DNA of 31,785 nt from JBEKTY01 sp049515555 (GCA_049515555.1 JBEKTY010000106.1:1-31785), one strand, 5' to 3'; numbered from the stretch's first letter, positions 17,949-25,314 are shown. Notes: a model not told the origin generated them from the sequence alone. Numbers and translations: made by a program.

Positions 17949-18272
17949 TCATACGCGGCAGCCCCACTGCCACTCGTTTGCGGGAGAGAATATTGGCGAC
18001 GTACTCGGCATGCACCCGCTGGCCTTTCCGAGCGAAGTCAGTTTGCGGCTGAGTTGGGTCAACTCGAACTTTGCGGCCCCCCGCTCACCCCGGGCGACGT
18101 AAAGCTCCGCGCTGGTGAACCGGTTCGCGGCCACGGCGTATTCCACCGTCGTCAGTGGCAGGGCCGCGAGGATGGTCGGTATCCGCGGCCAAACATCGTT
18201 TGCGTTCGGTTCCGCAACGAGCCGCGCCAATTCCAGGCTCATTTCCTGGTAGAGCGATTCGAGCATGTTCAT
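17949..18272 (-). CDS. Small helical hypothetical protein
   Basis: This is a 107-aa frame starting MNMLESLYQEMSLELARLV. Residues 1 to 90 look like an amphipathic helical protein with ordinary composition, unlike the Arg/Pro-rich shadow frames nearby; the last 20 residues are less convincing. No good ribosome site is visible before the ATG. The frame is open for nine more codons upstream to a TAG that lies in the arm of the inverted repeat at 18298..18400, so the original start may have been lost through that insertion. It lies about 150 nt upstream of the kinase-like gene and may have belonged to the same operon. I do not recognise a family. Confidence 0.5.
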   Translation of the reverse strand: MNMLESLYQEMSLELARLVAEPNANDVWPRIPTILAALPLTTVEYAVAANRFTSAELYVARGERGAAKFELTQLSRKLTSLGKASGCMPSTSPIFSPANEWQWGCRV

Positions 18273-18297
18273 TTCGCAGAGGGCGGTTCGGGCGTAT

Positions 18298-18400
18298 CTC
18301 TACAGCAAGACTTCGCCGAAATGCCTACAACGTCTTGTACTGACTGCAATGCTATCAACACAACATGTGGTAGACGATTGGCCGAAGTCTTGCTGTAGAG
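18298..18400. repeat. MITE-like inverted repeat with 18-bp arms
   Basis: The arm CTCTACAGCAAGACTTCG (18298..18315) is repeated as its exact reverse complement at 18383..18400, with 67 nt between them. Partial pairing continues just outside both arms. The centre contains a smaller dyad TACAA..TTGTA. The unit is about 103 bp with no coding capacity. It could be a miniature transposable element or a large RNA hairpin. I see no clear target-site duplication. Confidence 0.6.
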
Positions 18401-18886
18401 GTATTTACGATTGGTCATGGCTGTCTCACTCCTTTCTCGATGGGTCTCAGAACACCATCTACTACAGCCGGCGTAGCCCGATCTTGCGCAGCGGACCAGA
18501 AAATCGTCTCGAATTTCTGGCTAGCGGTCGACGGGCAGACCACGCACGGCACGCTATCACATCCGAAGCATTTCGCAACCGCTTGCCTGCGGCGGTGGGG
18601 CACACCGACGCGTTGGCTGCTTGCGTTTAGAGACGGAGGAGCGACACCCCGACACGCTGGAACACGGGTGTGGTCGAACAGGATCGGCCGGCTCGCCCGG
18701 GCGTGGTGGGTGACACCTGGAATCCGCTTACCGCCGCCGACGGGAATAGCAACCGGGGCCATCCGTGACGCCGGCAGCCACACATAGCTGCGGCATCAGG
18801 TACGCAGTCCGCGCCACCAGCTCCTTCACCGCAGACGACCGCCGCTGGCATGCCGGGTCCACCCGCGGCAACCGCCATAACCACCA

Positions 18887-18914
18887 GCCGCTGGCACGAC
18901 CACCACGGCCGCCA
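18887..18914. repeat. 28-bp match to the 47-bp tandem repeat at 25.3 kb
   Basis: GCCGCTGGCAC followed by GACCACCACGGCCGCCA differs at one position from the unit junction at 25351..25378. Both loci also carry the TTTGCAGATATCTGCAAA palindrome nearby, here 18 bp away. Confidence 0.6.
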
Positions 18915-18921
18915 GTCAGTT

Positions 18922-19014
18922 GGCGATCAACATTTTGCAGATATCTGCAAAATTGGCCGTGTATCTGCCCGGCCTGAAACCGGTCTGCCTCGGCTACCTC
19001 TCGAACATACGCCT
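18922..19014. repeat. Dispersed 93-bp repeat, copy 2, with 22-bp palindrome
   Basis: This is the second copy of the repeat at 5508..5602. The palindrome here is extended to 22 bp (18932..18953) with half-site ATTTTGCAGAT. The minus strand is open through the repeat and reads AYVREVAEADRFQAGQIHGQ, but this frame has no start and follows directly after the stop of a decayed polymerase fragment. The sequence GGCGATCAAC at 18922..18931 recurs in the hairpin upstream of the parB-like gene. Confidence 0.85.
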
Positions 19015-19090
19015 GGGCAGCCTCGAAAACCCCTGCTGGCCGCCGCTCACGATTTCGCTCCGGCCGCCGGCATCGTCGGTAGCTCGGCAG

Positions 19091-19180
19091 TCACTTCCTC
19101 TTGCACTCCGCCCAGGTGCGGCCCACCGTGACATCGACCTTGAACGGGACAGCGAATCCAGGCGGAGCCACCGCCATGGC
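19091..19180 (-). pseudogene. Remnant of the 3' end of a second DNA polymerase gene
   Basis: The minus strand encodes APPGFAVPFKVDVTVG then RTWAECKRK and a TGA at 19091..19093. This closely matches the last 29 residues of the intact polymerase 265 bp away (APPGFTIPLKVDVTTG, RTWAECKAR). Several synonymous and conservative changes separate the copies, so this is an old or imported homologue and not a fresh duplication. Nothing of the polymerase upstream of this point remains. Confidence 0.8.
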
Positions 19181-19355
19181 CCGGCGCCCCTGGCGTGCCT
19201 CTACAGCTTCTTGGACGCGCTACGGCGCGTTTTCGGGGCGGGCGCGGCTCTTGGATAGCCTTGGGCCAGAGCGCGTCTACAGCGCCCCTACGTGCCCAGG
19301 AAGGAAATGGCCGTTTTGGGCCGGGCTGGCCAAACCGATGGTTGGCCGCGGAGGG

Positions 19356-20930
19356 TCACCTTGCCTTGCACTCCGCCCAGGTGCGGCCCGTCGTGACATC
19401 GACCTTTAGCGGGATGGTGAAGCCGGGCGGAGCCGCCTGCATCGCCTCGACCACGATCCGCCGGGTCTCGTCTTCCAACTCGGCAGGCACCTCCAGCAGC
19501 ACGCTGTCGTGTACCGGCAGCAGCATGCGGACCTTCTCGGGCAGGGTTTCATTCAGGCGTACGAGGGCCAGCTTCAGCAGGTCGGCGGCCGTCCCCTGGA
19601 TCACGGTGTTGACGGCCTGGCGGCGGGCCGCGGCGACTTGGTAGTCATACGTCGAAGAGATGTTCGGCAGATAACGGCGGCGGCCATAGAGCGTGCGGAC
19701 TTCGCCGGTGGCCGCAACCTGTTCATGCACAGCAGCGACCCAGGCCGCGATTCCCGGATATGTTCGGTGGTAGGCCGCCAACAGTTCCTCCGCTTCTTGC
19801 GGCGTCCGGCCAAGCTCATCGGCCAGCCCAACCGCGGTCATGCCAAAAACGATGGCGAAGTTCAGCGTCTTGCCCAGGCCCCGCTGTTCGACGTTGACGG
19901 CCTCTTCGGCGATGCCCAGCACACGGGCGGCCGTGCGGCGGTGCAGGTCCTCGTCGTGCTGGAAGGCGTGCAGGAGGGCCGCGTCCTGGCTGAAGTGGGC
20001 CAGCACCCGCAGTTCCATCTGGGAATAGTCAGCCTCCAGCAGCAGGCAGCCCGGCGACGCCTCGATGGCTTGGAGTACCGGCGCCGCCAGGCCCAGCAGG
20101 TTCGGCCTGCTGCAACTGAATCTGCCGGTGGCCGTTCCCAGGGGATCGAGCTGGGCGTATACCTGCCCGTCCGGGGTGCGGTGGGAGAGCAGGGCCTGGG
20201 CTGCATCCCGGACCGCTTTGTGCTCCTGGTAGGCGATGATGATCGGGACCGCCCGATGTGCGCCGGCCAGAGGCCGTAGCGCGGCGTTGTTGGTGCGAGG
20301 CGGTACGGGCAGGTTCAGTTCGTCAAGCAGGTAATCGGCAACCTCCGATGATGAATCCAGGTTGATTCTCGGGTCGGCGATATCCTGGAACCGCCGCCGG
20401 GCGATTTCCACTTGCACTTCATGGCTGTCCCTGATGCCTTCCAGCACCTCCACGTTGACGCGGATACCGCTAAGGGACATGGCGGCGGTGGGAATGGCCA
20501 CCGGCAACTCGATCTGGCGATAGACGTAGCCGAGGTCTTGGGCGTCGATTTGCGCGAGGAGTTGCGGGGCCAGACGCTGCATCACGGCGACGCGTTCAAA
20601 CGAACTCGCGTTTGAATCGCTGTTCTCGATGAGAACCGCCGGCACCCGCTGGTCCAGAAGGAGCAGCATGGCACGAACGTCGTCGTAGTCCGGTGCCGGG
20701 TAGAGGTCGTGCCGCATCTCGATGGCCAAGGCGTCCGTGGCGTCGTAATAGATGCGGGGCCGGCGGCTGATGACCACCAGCGCGTCATCAAAGCTTACGT
20801 AGCGGGTCGGGGCCCGGTCCGGCCTGCCGACGGTGACGGCAACAATCCGGCTGGTGCGGTCCCACAGGGGTCTGTTGTTGAGGATGTAGTCGACGACGAC
20901 CGGTGAGGACGGGGGTTGCTGGTAGTCCAT
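19356..20930 (-). CDS. Phage/element-type family A DNA polymerase
   Basis: This is a 524-aa protein covering the polymerase domain of Pol I, well short of the roughly 900 aa of cellular Pol I. There is no 5'-3' exonuclease domain, and the N-terminal 130 residues lack a recognisable proofreading DxE motif. TGRFSCSRPN is at 268 to 277. Motif A is DYSQMELR (301 to 308, catalytic D301). Motif B is RGLGKTLNFAIVFG (350 to 363), with R350, K354 and F358 kept but Phe at 362 where E. coli Pol I has Tyr766. Motif C is VHDSVLLE, with catalytic D475 kept but Ser where HDE is usual. The ATG at 20930 has GGGAG 8 nt upstream. It is last in the replication gene string and should copy the element's DNA. Confidence 0.93.
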   Translation of the reverse strand: MDYQQPPSSPVVVDYILNNRPLWDRTSRIVAVTVGRPDRAPTRYVSFDDALVVISRRPRIYYDATDALAIEMRHDLYPAPDYDDVRAMLLLLDQRVPAVLIENSDSNASSFERVAVMQRLAPQLLAQIDAQDLGYVYRQIELPVAIPTAAMSLSGIRVNVEVLEGIRDSHEVQVEIARRRFQDIADPRINLDSSSEVADYLLDELNLPVPPRTNNAALRPLAGAHRAVPIIIAYQEHKAVRDAAQALLSHRTPDGQVYAQLDPLGTATGRFSCSRPNLLGLAAPVLQAIEASPGCLLLEADYSQMELRVLAHFSQDAALLHAFQHDEDLHRRTAARVLGIAEEAVNVEQRGLGKTLNFAIVFGMTAVGLADELGRTPQEAEELLAAYHRTYPGIAAWVAAVHEQVAATGEVRTLYGRRRYLPNISSTYDYQVAAARRQAVNTVIQGTAADLLKLALVRLNETLPEKVRMLLPVHDSVLLEVPAELEDETRRIVVEAMQAAPPGFTIPLKVDVTTGRTWAECKAR

Positions 20931-21300
20931 TGACGTTGCTCCCTGAATCGTTGGTCTGGGGCGGCGGGGCTCTTTTGCCCCGCGGCCGGTTGGGCTCGGT
21001 GATTTTCCGGGCCTTGTAGGGTCGACGGAGGTAGTTCGGCACGCCGGGCAGTCGCTTGCGCTTGCCGACCCACAGGATGGCTATTCCGCCGCCGTCGGCT
21101 CGAAAGGCCTCCAGCCACTTGCTGGCACCCTTCACGCAGTAGCGGCGGAACTTCAAGACACCCCGTTCAGCCATGAGATACTTGACGCCTTCGTCGGTGA
21201 TGTACACCGGTCCGCCGCGGACGCGGAAGCGGTCACCGGGCCGAAGCACGCTTCGCGGCCCGTAGCGGTACTCGGGAAAGATCTGGAGGTTACGAGACAT
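20788..21300 (-). CDS. Hypothetical element protein between primase and polymerase
   Basis: The frame starts at ATG 21300 (MSRNLQIFPEYRYGPRSVL), overlapping the end of the primase gene by 11 nt, and gives 170 aa. The first 105 residues look genuine (RPGDRFRVRGGPVYITDEG, FRRYCVKGASKWLEAFRADG, GIAILWVGKRKRLPGVPNYL) and suggest a small basic beta-rich protein, possibly nucleic-acid binding. The tail from about residue 125 overlaps the polymerase start by 143 nt and is Pro/Arg/Gln-rich. Such a long overlap is odd, so the true end may be earlier and the frame altered. I do not recognise a family. Confidence 0.65.
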   Translation of the reverse strand: MSRNLQIFPEYRYGPRSVLRPGDRFRVRGGPVYITDEGVKYLMAERGVLKFRRYCVKGASKWLEAFRADGGGIAILWVGKRKRLPGVPNYLRRPYKARKITEPNRPRGKRAPPPQTNDSGSNVNGLPATPVLTGRRRLHPQQQTPVGPHQPDCCRHRRQAGPGPDPLRKL

Positions 21301-22360
21301 GGCAGGCAGCGATTTCTTGCGGCGTGCATTCCGCGGGGTCTTTGCGGCCCGGCGGCAGCTCCCGGAGGAGGACGCGGTTGTTTCCCGGACTGCCGCTGCG
21401 GGCCAGGGCCAGGGCCCGCTGGACGGCGCGGGCATCCTCGCCGGCGTCCCGGTCCAGCATCACGAAGACCGGCCGGCCCGCAAAGTGATGCACCAAGAGG
21501 GCCTTCTGGGGCAGCGAGAGGGACTTGCCGAACAGGCCCACGGCCCCGGGCCCGATCCGCCAGCAGTCCGCGGCGCCCTCGACCACGTGCACCGGCCCGG
21601 TGGTTTGAATCGCCAGGGGCAGGCCGTAGAGCAGCTCCGCTTTCTGCATGCCCGCCGCCGACAGGTACTTGGCGTCCGAGCCGCCCAGCAGCACCTCGCC
21701 CGGGACGCTGCGGGCCTGCCAGCCGGCCAGTTCCACCCGCAGCGGACCATCCTCCGGCGTCCAGAACAGCGGAACCGGGCGATACACGGGAATGAAGAGA
21801 CGGCGGGTGGCGATCGGGTTGCAGTTCAGGCACCAGTTGCAGAAGCTGACCTCCCAGGTCTGCTCAAGGCACTGGATGTCGAAGCCCCGCTGGCGGAGAT
21901 AGGTCGGAACGGGGTCTGTTTCCGGAAGGGAGGAGATCCGGATCAGGCTTTCGGGCACGGTTATCGGCTGGGGCGGCGCGGGGGCGGGCGCGGCGGGGGC
22001 CTGAAGGTGCCGGCGGTCGATAGGCACTGCCAGCCGGGCTTTGAAGACCTGCCGGTGGGCCTGGGACTCGTGGCACCGCTGATTCTGGCAGTACCAGAGC
22101 GAATAGTTGCGTTCACCCGTAACGGGGTCCGGTTCGCCGCACATATAGCTGACGTACAGCCGGAAGCGGGTGTCGCCGCAAAACGGGCATGAGACAGCGT
22201 ACTGCTCGCCGTGCCGGGATACCCGGCTGGTGAACCGCCCGGGCCGCCCAGGGTCGGGCACCCGTGAGGCAATCCGGCCCTGGCCGGCGTTGGAGACGCG
22301 GACCTCGCCGAACTGGGCCTGAAGGGTCTGGTACAGGGTCGGATTCAGGGGTTCGGGCAT
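21290..22360 (-). CDS. DnaG/phage-type primase with zinc finger and Toprim domain
   Basis: This is a 356-aa protein from the ATG at 22360 (MPEPLNPTLYQTLQ), with AAGG 9 nt upstream; a longer GTG frame to 22426 runs through the repeat region and is unlikely. A CHC2-like zinc finger has CPFC at 58 to 61 and CQNQRC at 91 to 96. A second cysteine cluster CNWCLNC lies at 174 to 180. The Toprim domain has VHVVEGAADCW (metal-binding E261), FVMLDRDAGEDA (D303, D305) and LPPGRKDPAEC (D341). It should synthesise RNA primers for the element's polymerase. No helicase domain is fused; the DUF927 protein upstream may fill that role. The AT-rich repeat region with TGTTCCCT boxes lies directly before it. Confidence 0.88.
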   Translation of the reverse strand: MPEPLNPTLYQTLQAQFGEVRVSNAGQGRIASRVPDPGRPGRFTSRVSRHGEQYAVSCPFCGDTRFRLYVSYMCGEPDPVTGERNYSLWYCQNQRCHESQAHRQVFKARLAVPIDRRHLQAPAAPAPAPPQPITVPESLIRISSLPETDPVPTYLRQRGFDIQCLEQTWEVSFCNWCLNCNPIATRRLFIPVYRPVPLFWTPEDGPLRVELAGWQARSVPGEVLLGGSDAKYLSAAGMQKAELLYGLPLAIQTTGPVHVVEGAADCWRIGPGAVGLFGKSLSLPQKALLVHHFAGRPVFVMLDRDAGEDARAVQRALALARSGSPGNNRVLLRELPPGRKDPAECTPQEIAACHVS

Positions 22361-22385
22361 CGGGGAACGCCTTTCAGAGCTGGAG

Positions 22386-22657
22386 AGGGAACAGGGAGGA
22401 GGGTTGTTCCCTGGTTGGTAGAACACGCAAGTCCTTGTTTTACAGTGGTTTACGGAGTTTGTTCCCTTGTTCCCTGTTTTTCCGAGGGCAGTGTATATGT
22501 ATAGGAAGGGAGGTAGTCTGGGTGGGGGTAGGGGAAAGGGAAACGACTCCCTATAGATATGGGGTAGTAGAGAACAGGGAACAAGTACTAAATAATAGAT
22601 GTAAGTCCTTATATTTAAGGTGTTTAAGTTGTTCCCTATCTGTTCCCTCTGTTCCCT
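22386..22657. promoter_or_regulatory. AT-rich region with eight TGTTCCCT boxes: candidate origin or operator
   Basis: The 8-mer TGTTCCCT occurs six times on the plus strand (22405, 22460, 22468, 22630, 22641, 22650) and twice inverted (22386, 22576). Two copies abut directly, and three fall within 28 bp. Between the clusters the sequence is strikingly AT-rich for this GC-rich region (tatatgtatagg, aataatagatg, the dyad CCTTATATTTAAGG). It sits between the DUF927 reading frame and the primase gene. Direct repeats plus an AT-rich tract resemble an iteron origin with a melting region; a multi-operator promoter for the primase operon is the alternative. Confidence 0.6.
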
Positions 22658-22660
22658 CAG

Positions 22661-23125
22661 TTAGCTGCTCGCCTCCCTCCGCGCCCCAGAAAACGGCACG
22701 TACTGCCGCCGGTCGTCCTCCACCGCAGCAGCCGGCCCTTCAACCTCCTCAATGGCACTCCGCTTGATCGCTACCATGTACACCAGGCCGTTCCCCATCC
22801 GTGTCCGATACTGCCGCCTGCCTTCCGCGACCTTCAGCCAGCCCCGGTCGAACCAAAGCCGCCGGATGGGGTCCGGCTCGAACTCGCCGGCCCGCAGGAT
22901 CTCGTCGAGGCGGTGCGGCAGGAACCCGATGTAGCCCTCGGCAAGGTTCGCACCGCCGCCTTCGAGCTCCCGCCGGCCGGCCCAGCCGCCCGCCGGGGCC
23001 AGGCCGCTGACGGTTGGCCCGGAAAAGAACTGCTCCCTGTGACCATGCGCCCAGCTCAGCACGTAACGCAGTGCGGCCGCCGCCCGGTCGGCCTCCGGGG
23101 CCTCGGCCGTCAGCTCTTCCCACAG
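22661..23125 (-). CDS. C-terminal part of the DUF927 protein after an in-frame TAG
   Basis: This reading continues the DUF927 gene in the same frame after its TAG at 23126..23128. It starts LWEELTAEAPEADRAAAALR and ends at TAA 22661, giving 154 residues (WFDRGWLKVAEGRRQYRTRM and GNGLVYMVAIKRSAIEEVEG are clearly protein-like). A separate start is possible at GTG 23062 (133 aa), but no ribosome site is evident. The sequence is best read as the end of one 827-residue protein. It may be lost by nonsense mutation (a CAG to TAG change would be enough), read through, or a sequencing error. Confidence 0.7.
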   Translation of the reverse strand: MWEELTAEAPEADRAAAALRYVLSWAHGHREQFFSGPTVSGLAPAGGWAGRRELEGGGANLAEGYIGFLPHRLDEILRAGEFEPDPIRRLWFDRGWLKVAEGRRQYRTRMGNGLVYMVAIKRSAIEEVEGPAAAVEDDRRQYVPFSGARREASS

Positions 23126-25144
23126 CTAGGCGACGATATCGCGGTGCGCCCAGGGCATGTCCACCGCCTGGTGAACCAGCGTGATGGTCATGCCGATCGC
23201 CGCCAGGTGGGCGGCCATTCGGGCGGCCACCGAGTTGGTGCCGGCCCGCTCGGCGAACTGCTGCCGTAGAAGACGATACTGCTCCCGCCACTCCGACCAG
23301 CACTGGCGGTTCGCAATCAGGAACCGCACGAAGCGCGGACCGATATGCCCGTAGTCGTCCAGCACGCCGTCATTGACCCGGTTGACGATCTGTGCGGTTG
23401 CGGCATCGGCCCGGCCGAAGGGCGAGCCCCATAGCTCCAGCACCCGCGCCCGCGTCCCGCCCTCCTGGCTGAAGCTGGTGATCTGCGCCTCGCCGCTGGT
23501 GAGCATCACCGTCCGGAAGGCCTCGTTGCGGGCCAGCCCTTCCTTGGAACCGCGGGCCCGGCCGCGGCCGGATGCCACGTCGTAGATCATCTGGGCGATC
23601 AGGCTGCGGTCGTTGGCCCGCTTGGTGTCGTCCACCACCAGCGGCAGATGGTTCATCACCGCCGGGGCCCGGCCGAACCACACCCGCGTGGCGTCCCAGG
23701 TGCCGATAGCGGCACAGGTGGCCCTCTCGTCCGGGCAGCCCCAGCCGGAGGCGGCAATCCGCAAGGAGATGGTCTTGCCCTGGCTGGTAGCCCCGGCGTA
23801 GCTCACGATGAAGTTCTCGCTGCCCAGGACCTCCAACACGGGCGGTGTGAGGGCCGCGTAGACCCCCAGCAGCACCCGCGGAAAGGCCCCTATCGGCCGC
23901 ACGGCGGCAGACCAGCCTTCCCAGGTGCCGGCCTCCCGAAAGCCGTCGGCCAACTGGTCGTCGCCCTCGTCGGCGCCCCGGAAGATGATCTGGGGGGCCG
24001 CCACGCCGGCAGGCGCCATGTCGGTGATCGTCGGCTGGGTCGCTTCACCGCCGTACAACAGCGTCGCGCCCCACAGGAACCCGTCGCGCCCGTCCCGGCC
24101 CTGCCAGCCCAACTGCCGGGCCACCTGGGACCGCGGCAGCGTCTCCAGGTTGTAAGCCTCGAAATCGGCCAGGTACTGGACCACCAGGCTGGCGTTGTTG
24201 CTGGTGACGGGGGCGCCGTAGGCGGCCAACTCGATGACCGTCCGGCTGGAGGCAATGGCGGCCCGCGGCACGACCTCCTGGTGCCAGTGTCCGTCCCGGG
24301 GCCAGGCCACGCCCAGGTACTCGGCCGCACCGTCCATGTCGGTGAACCGCCGGGTGATCAGCATCGGACCGGGCACGACGATCTCCTCCGCCGCTCCCTT
24401 CGCAATGCCCGCCGCAGTGAGCGTCCAACCTCTCGGGACGACGGTGTTTTCGGAGGCAGGCACTTCACCCGGTACGTTCGGACCGGCCAGGACGTCGCGG
24501 ACTAAAATGGTCGCTGGCGGCTCCCCTGGCACTACCGGCGTGCGGCCGACAAGCTGTTCGGCCTGCTGCTGCAAGGCGTGCCGGGTGTAGCCCCCCACGC
24601 CCATATCATCCAAACGCGTGAAGATCCGGTCGCAGGCGGCGGGCAGAGTCTGGGGTTGACGGTGCAGTAAGACGGCGGCCTCCACGGCCGCTTGTACGCC
24701 CCGCCCGCATCGCGCGACATCTTCGTTACCCGCCATTGCTGCCAACACCGTTACGAACAACTCGCCCGGCTCCCCGTACTCGCCGTTGCGGACGGTGTAA
24801 CCCGAATCCAATCCGGCGATGAAACCCAGGACCGCCCAGCGTTCGCTGTCGGCCCAATCGAGGAGATGCCGGATATCGAACAGGGGGTCTTCCCCGGCGC
24901 GGATTTGGTCGCGGAGCTGCTGGCAGTATTCGTCGCTCACCAGCGTCGCCGGCAAGACCTGCTGCGTGCGTCCCTCGTATTCCAGGATCAGCGGCGCACC
25001 CGTCGAGGCGAGGGGGCCCTCCTCTTGTGCGTTTCCGTCGTCGCCCCACGGAATGCCCTGCGGCCCGTCGTCGGCGTCGGGCTGGCGCGGCTCCCCGCTT
25101 GTCTGGGGGTCGATTCTTGTGCGGACACCCGGTGCGGTAGACAT
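23126..25144 (-). CDS. DUF927-type helicase-like replication protein (ends at amber codon)
   Basis: This is a 672-aa protein up to TAG. The first 410 residues are poorly known. From about 420 the DUF927 ATPase core is clear: Walker A GATSQGKT (451 to 458), Walker B PLVVDD (501 to 506), then DVASGRGRARGSKEGL and FRTVMLTSGEAQI, which resemble the conserved parts of this family of phage and element superfamily helicases. The likely role is unwinding or loading at the element's origin. The start ATG at 25144 has AAGGTG 7 nt upstream. The palindrome TTTGCAGATATCTGCAAA covers positions -18 to -35 relative to the start codon, so a repressor bound there could block expression. The frame continues past the TAG to 22661. 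Confidence 0.85.
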   Translation of the reverse strand: MSTAPGVRTRIDPQTSGEPRQPDADDGPQGIPWGDDGNAQEEGPLASTGAPLILEYEGRTQQVLPATLVSDEYCQQLRDQIRAGEDPLFDIRHLLDWADSERWAVLGFIAGLDSGYTVRNGEYGEPGELFVTVLAAMAGNEDVARCGRGVQAAVEAAVLLHRQPQTLPAACDRIFTRLDDMGVGGYTRHALQQQAEQLVGRTPVVPGEPPATILVRDVLAGPNVPGEVPASENTVVPRGWTLTAAGIAKGAAEEIVVPGPMLITRRFTDMDGAAEYLGVAWPRDGHWHQEVVPRAAIASSRTVIELAAYGAPVTSNNASLVVQYLADFEAYNLETLPRSQVARQLGWQGRDGRDGFLWGATLLYGGEATQPTITDMAPAGVAAPQIIFRGADEGDDQLADGFREAGTWEGWSAAVRPIGAFPRVLLGVYAALTPPVLEVLGSENFIVSYAGATSQGKTISLRIAASGWGCPDERATCAAIGTWDATRVWFGRAPAVMNHLPLVVDDTKRANDRSLIAQMIYDVASGRGRARGSKEGLARNEAFRTVMLTSGEAQITSFSQEGGTRARVLELWGSPFGRADAATAQIVNRVNDGVLDDYGHIGPRFVRFLIANRQCWSEWREQYRLLRQQFAERAGTNSVAARMAAHLAAIGMTITLVHQAVDMPWAHRDIVA

Positions 25145-25161
25145 GGTCAGTCACCTTTCTT

Positions 25162-25179
25162 TTTGCAGATATCTGCAAA
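25162..25179. promoter_or_regulatory. 18-bp perfect palindrome, probable operator
   Basis: TTTGCAGATATCTGCAAA is a perfect two-fold dyad, and the same 18 bp occur at 5520..5537 and 18935..18952 (part of a 22-bp version). Here it lies between the 47-bp repeats and the DUF927 start codon. The symmetry fits a homodimeric DNA-binding protein. The element's ParB-like and DUF1580-like proteins are candidate binders, but nothing in the sequence proves it. Confidence 0.65.
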
Positions 25180-25314
25180 GTTCGGTTGTTAAGGTTGTGT
25201 GCCGGCCTTCGCCCGTCGCTGAGTATCAGCGCGGCAGCGGGTGCGCAGGCCGTGCGCACCGCCGCCTCCCGCCCAGCCGCCAGCCAGCACCGCGGGGCCG
25301 GGCTCGGCGGCGGC

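Larger units (their letters stand above)
18273..19355. other. Decayed junction region between host-like genes and the element
   Basis: No intact gene is recognised. From left to right it holds a MITE-like inverted repeat (18298..18400), an unassigned stretch with only Arg/Pro-rich frames (18400 to 18840), a 28-bp match to the tandem repeat at 25.3 kb (18887..18914), copy 2 of the 93-bp repeat with a 22-bp palindrome (18922..19014), and a remnant of the 3' end of the DNA polymerase gene (19091..19180). Between 19180 and 19355 lies GC-rich spacer with small dyads such as CGCGCTACGGCGCG. Confidence 0.6.

Noticed and set aside
18415..18783. 122-codon minus-strand frame
   Set aside because: No ribosome site, no protein-like pattern, and overlapping frames on both strands look equally random.
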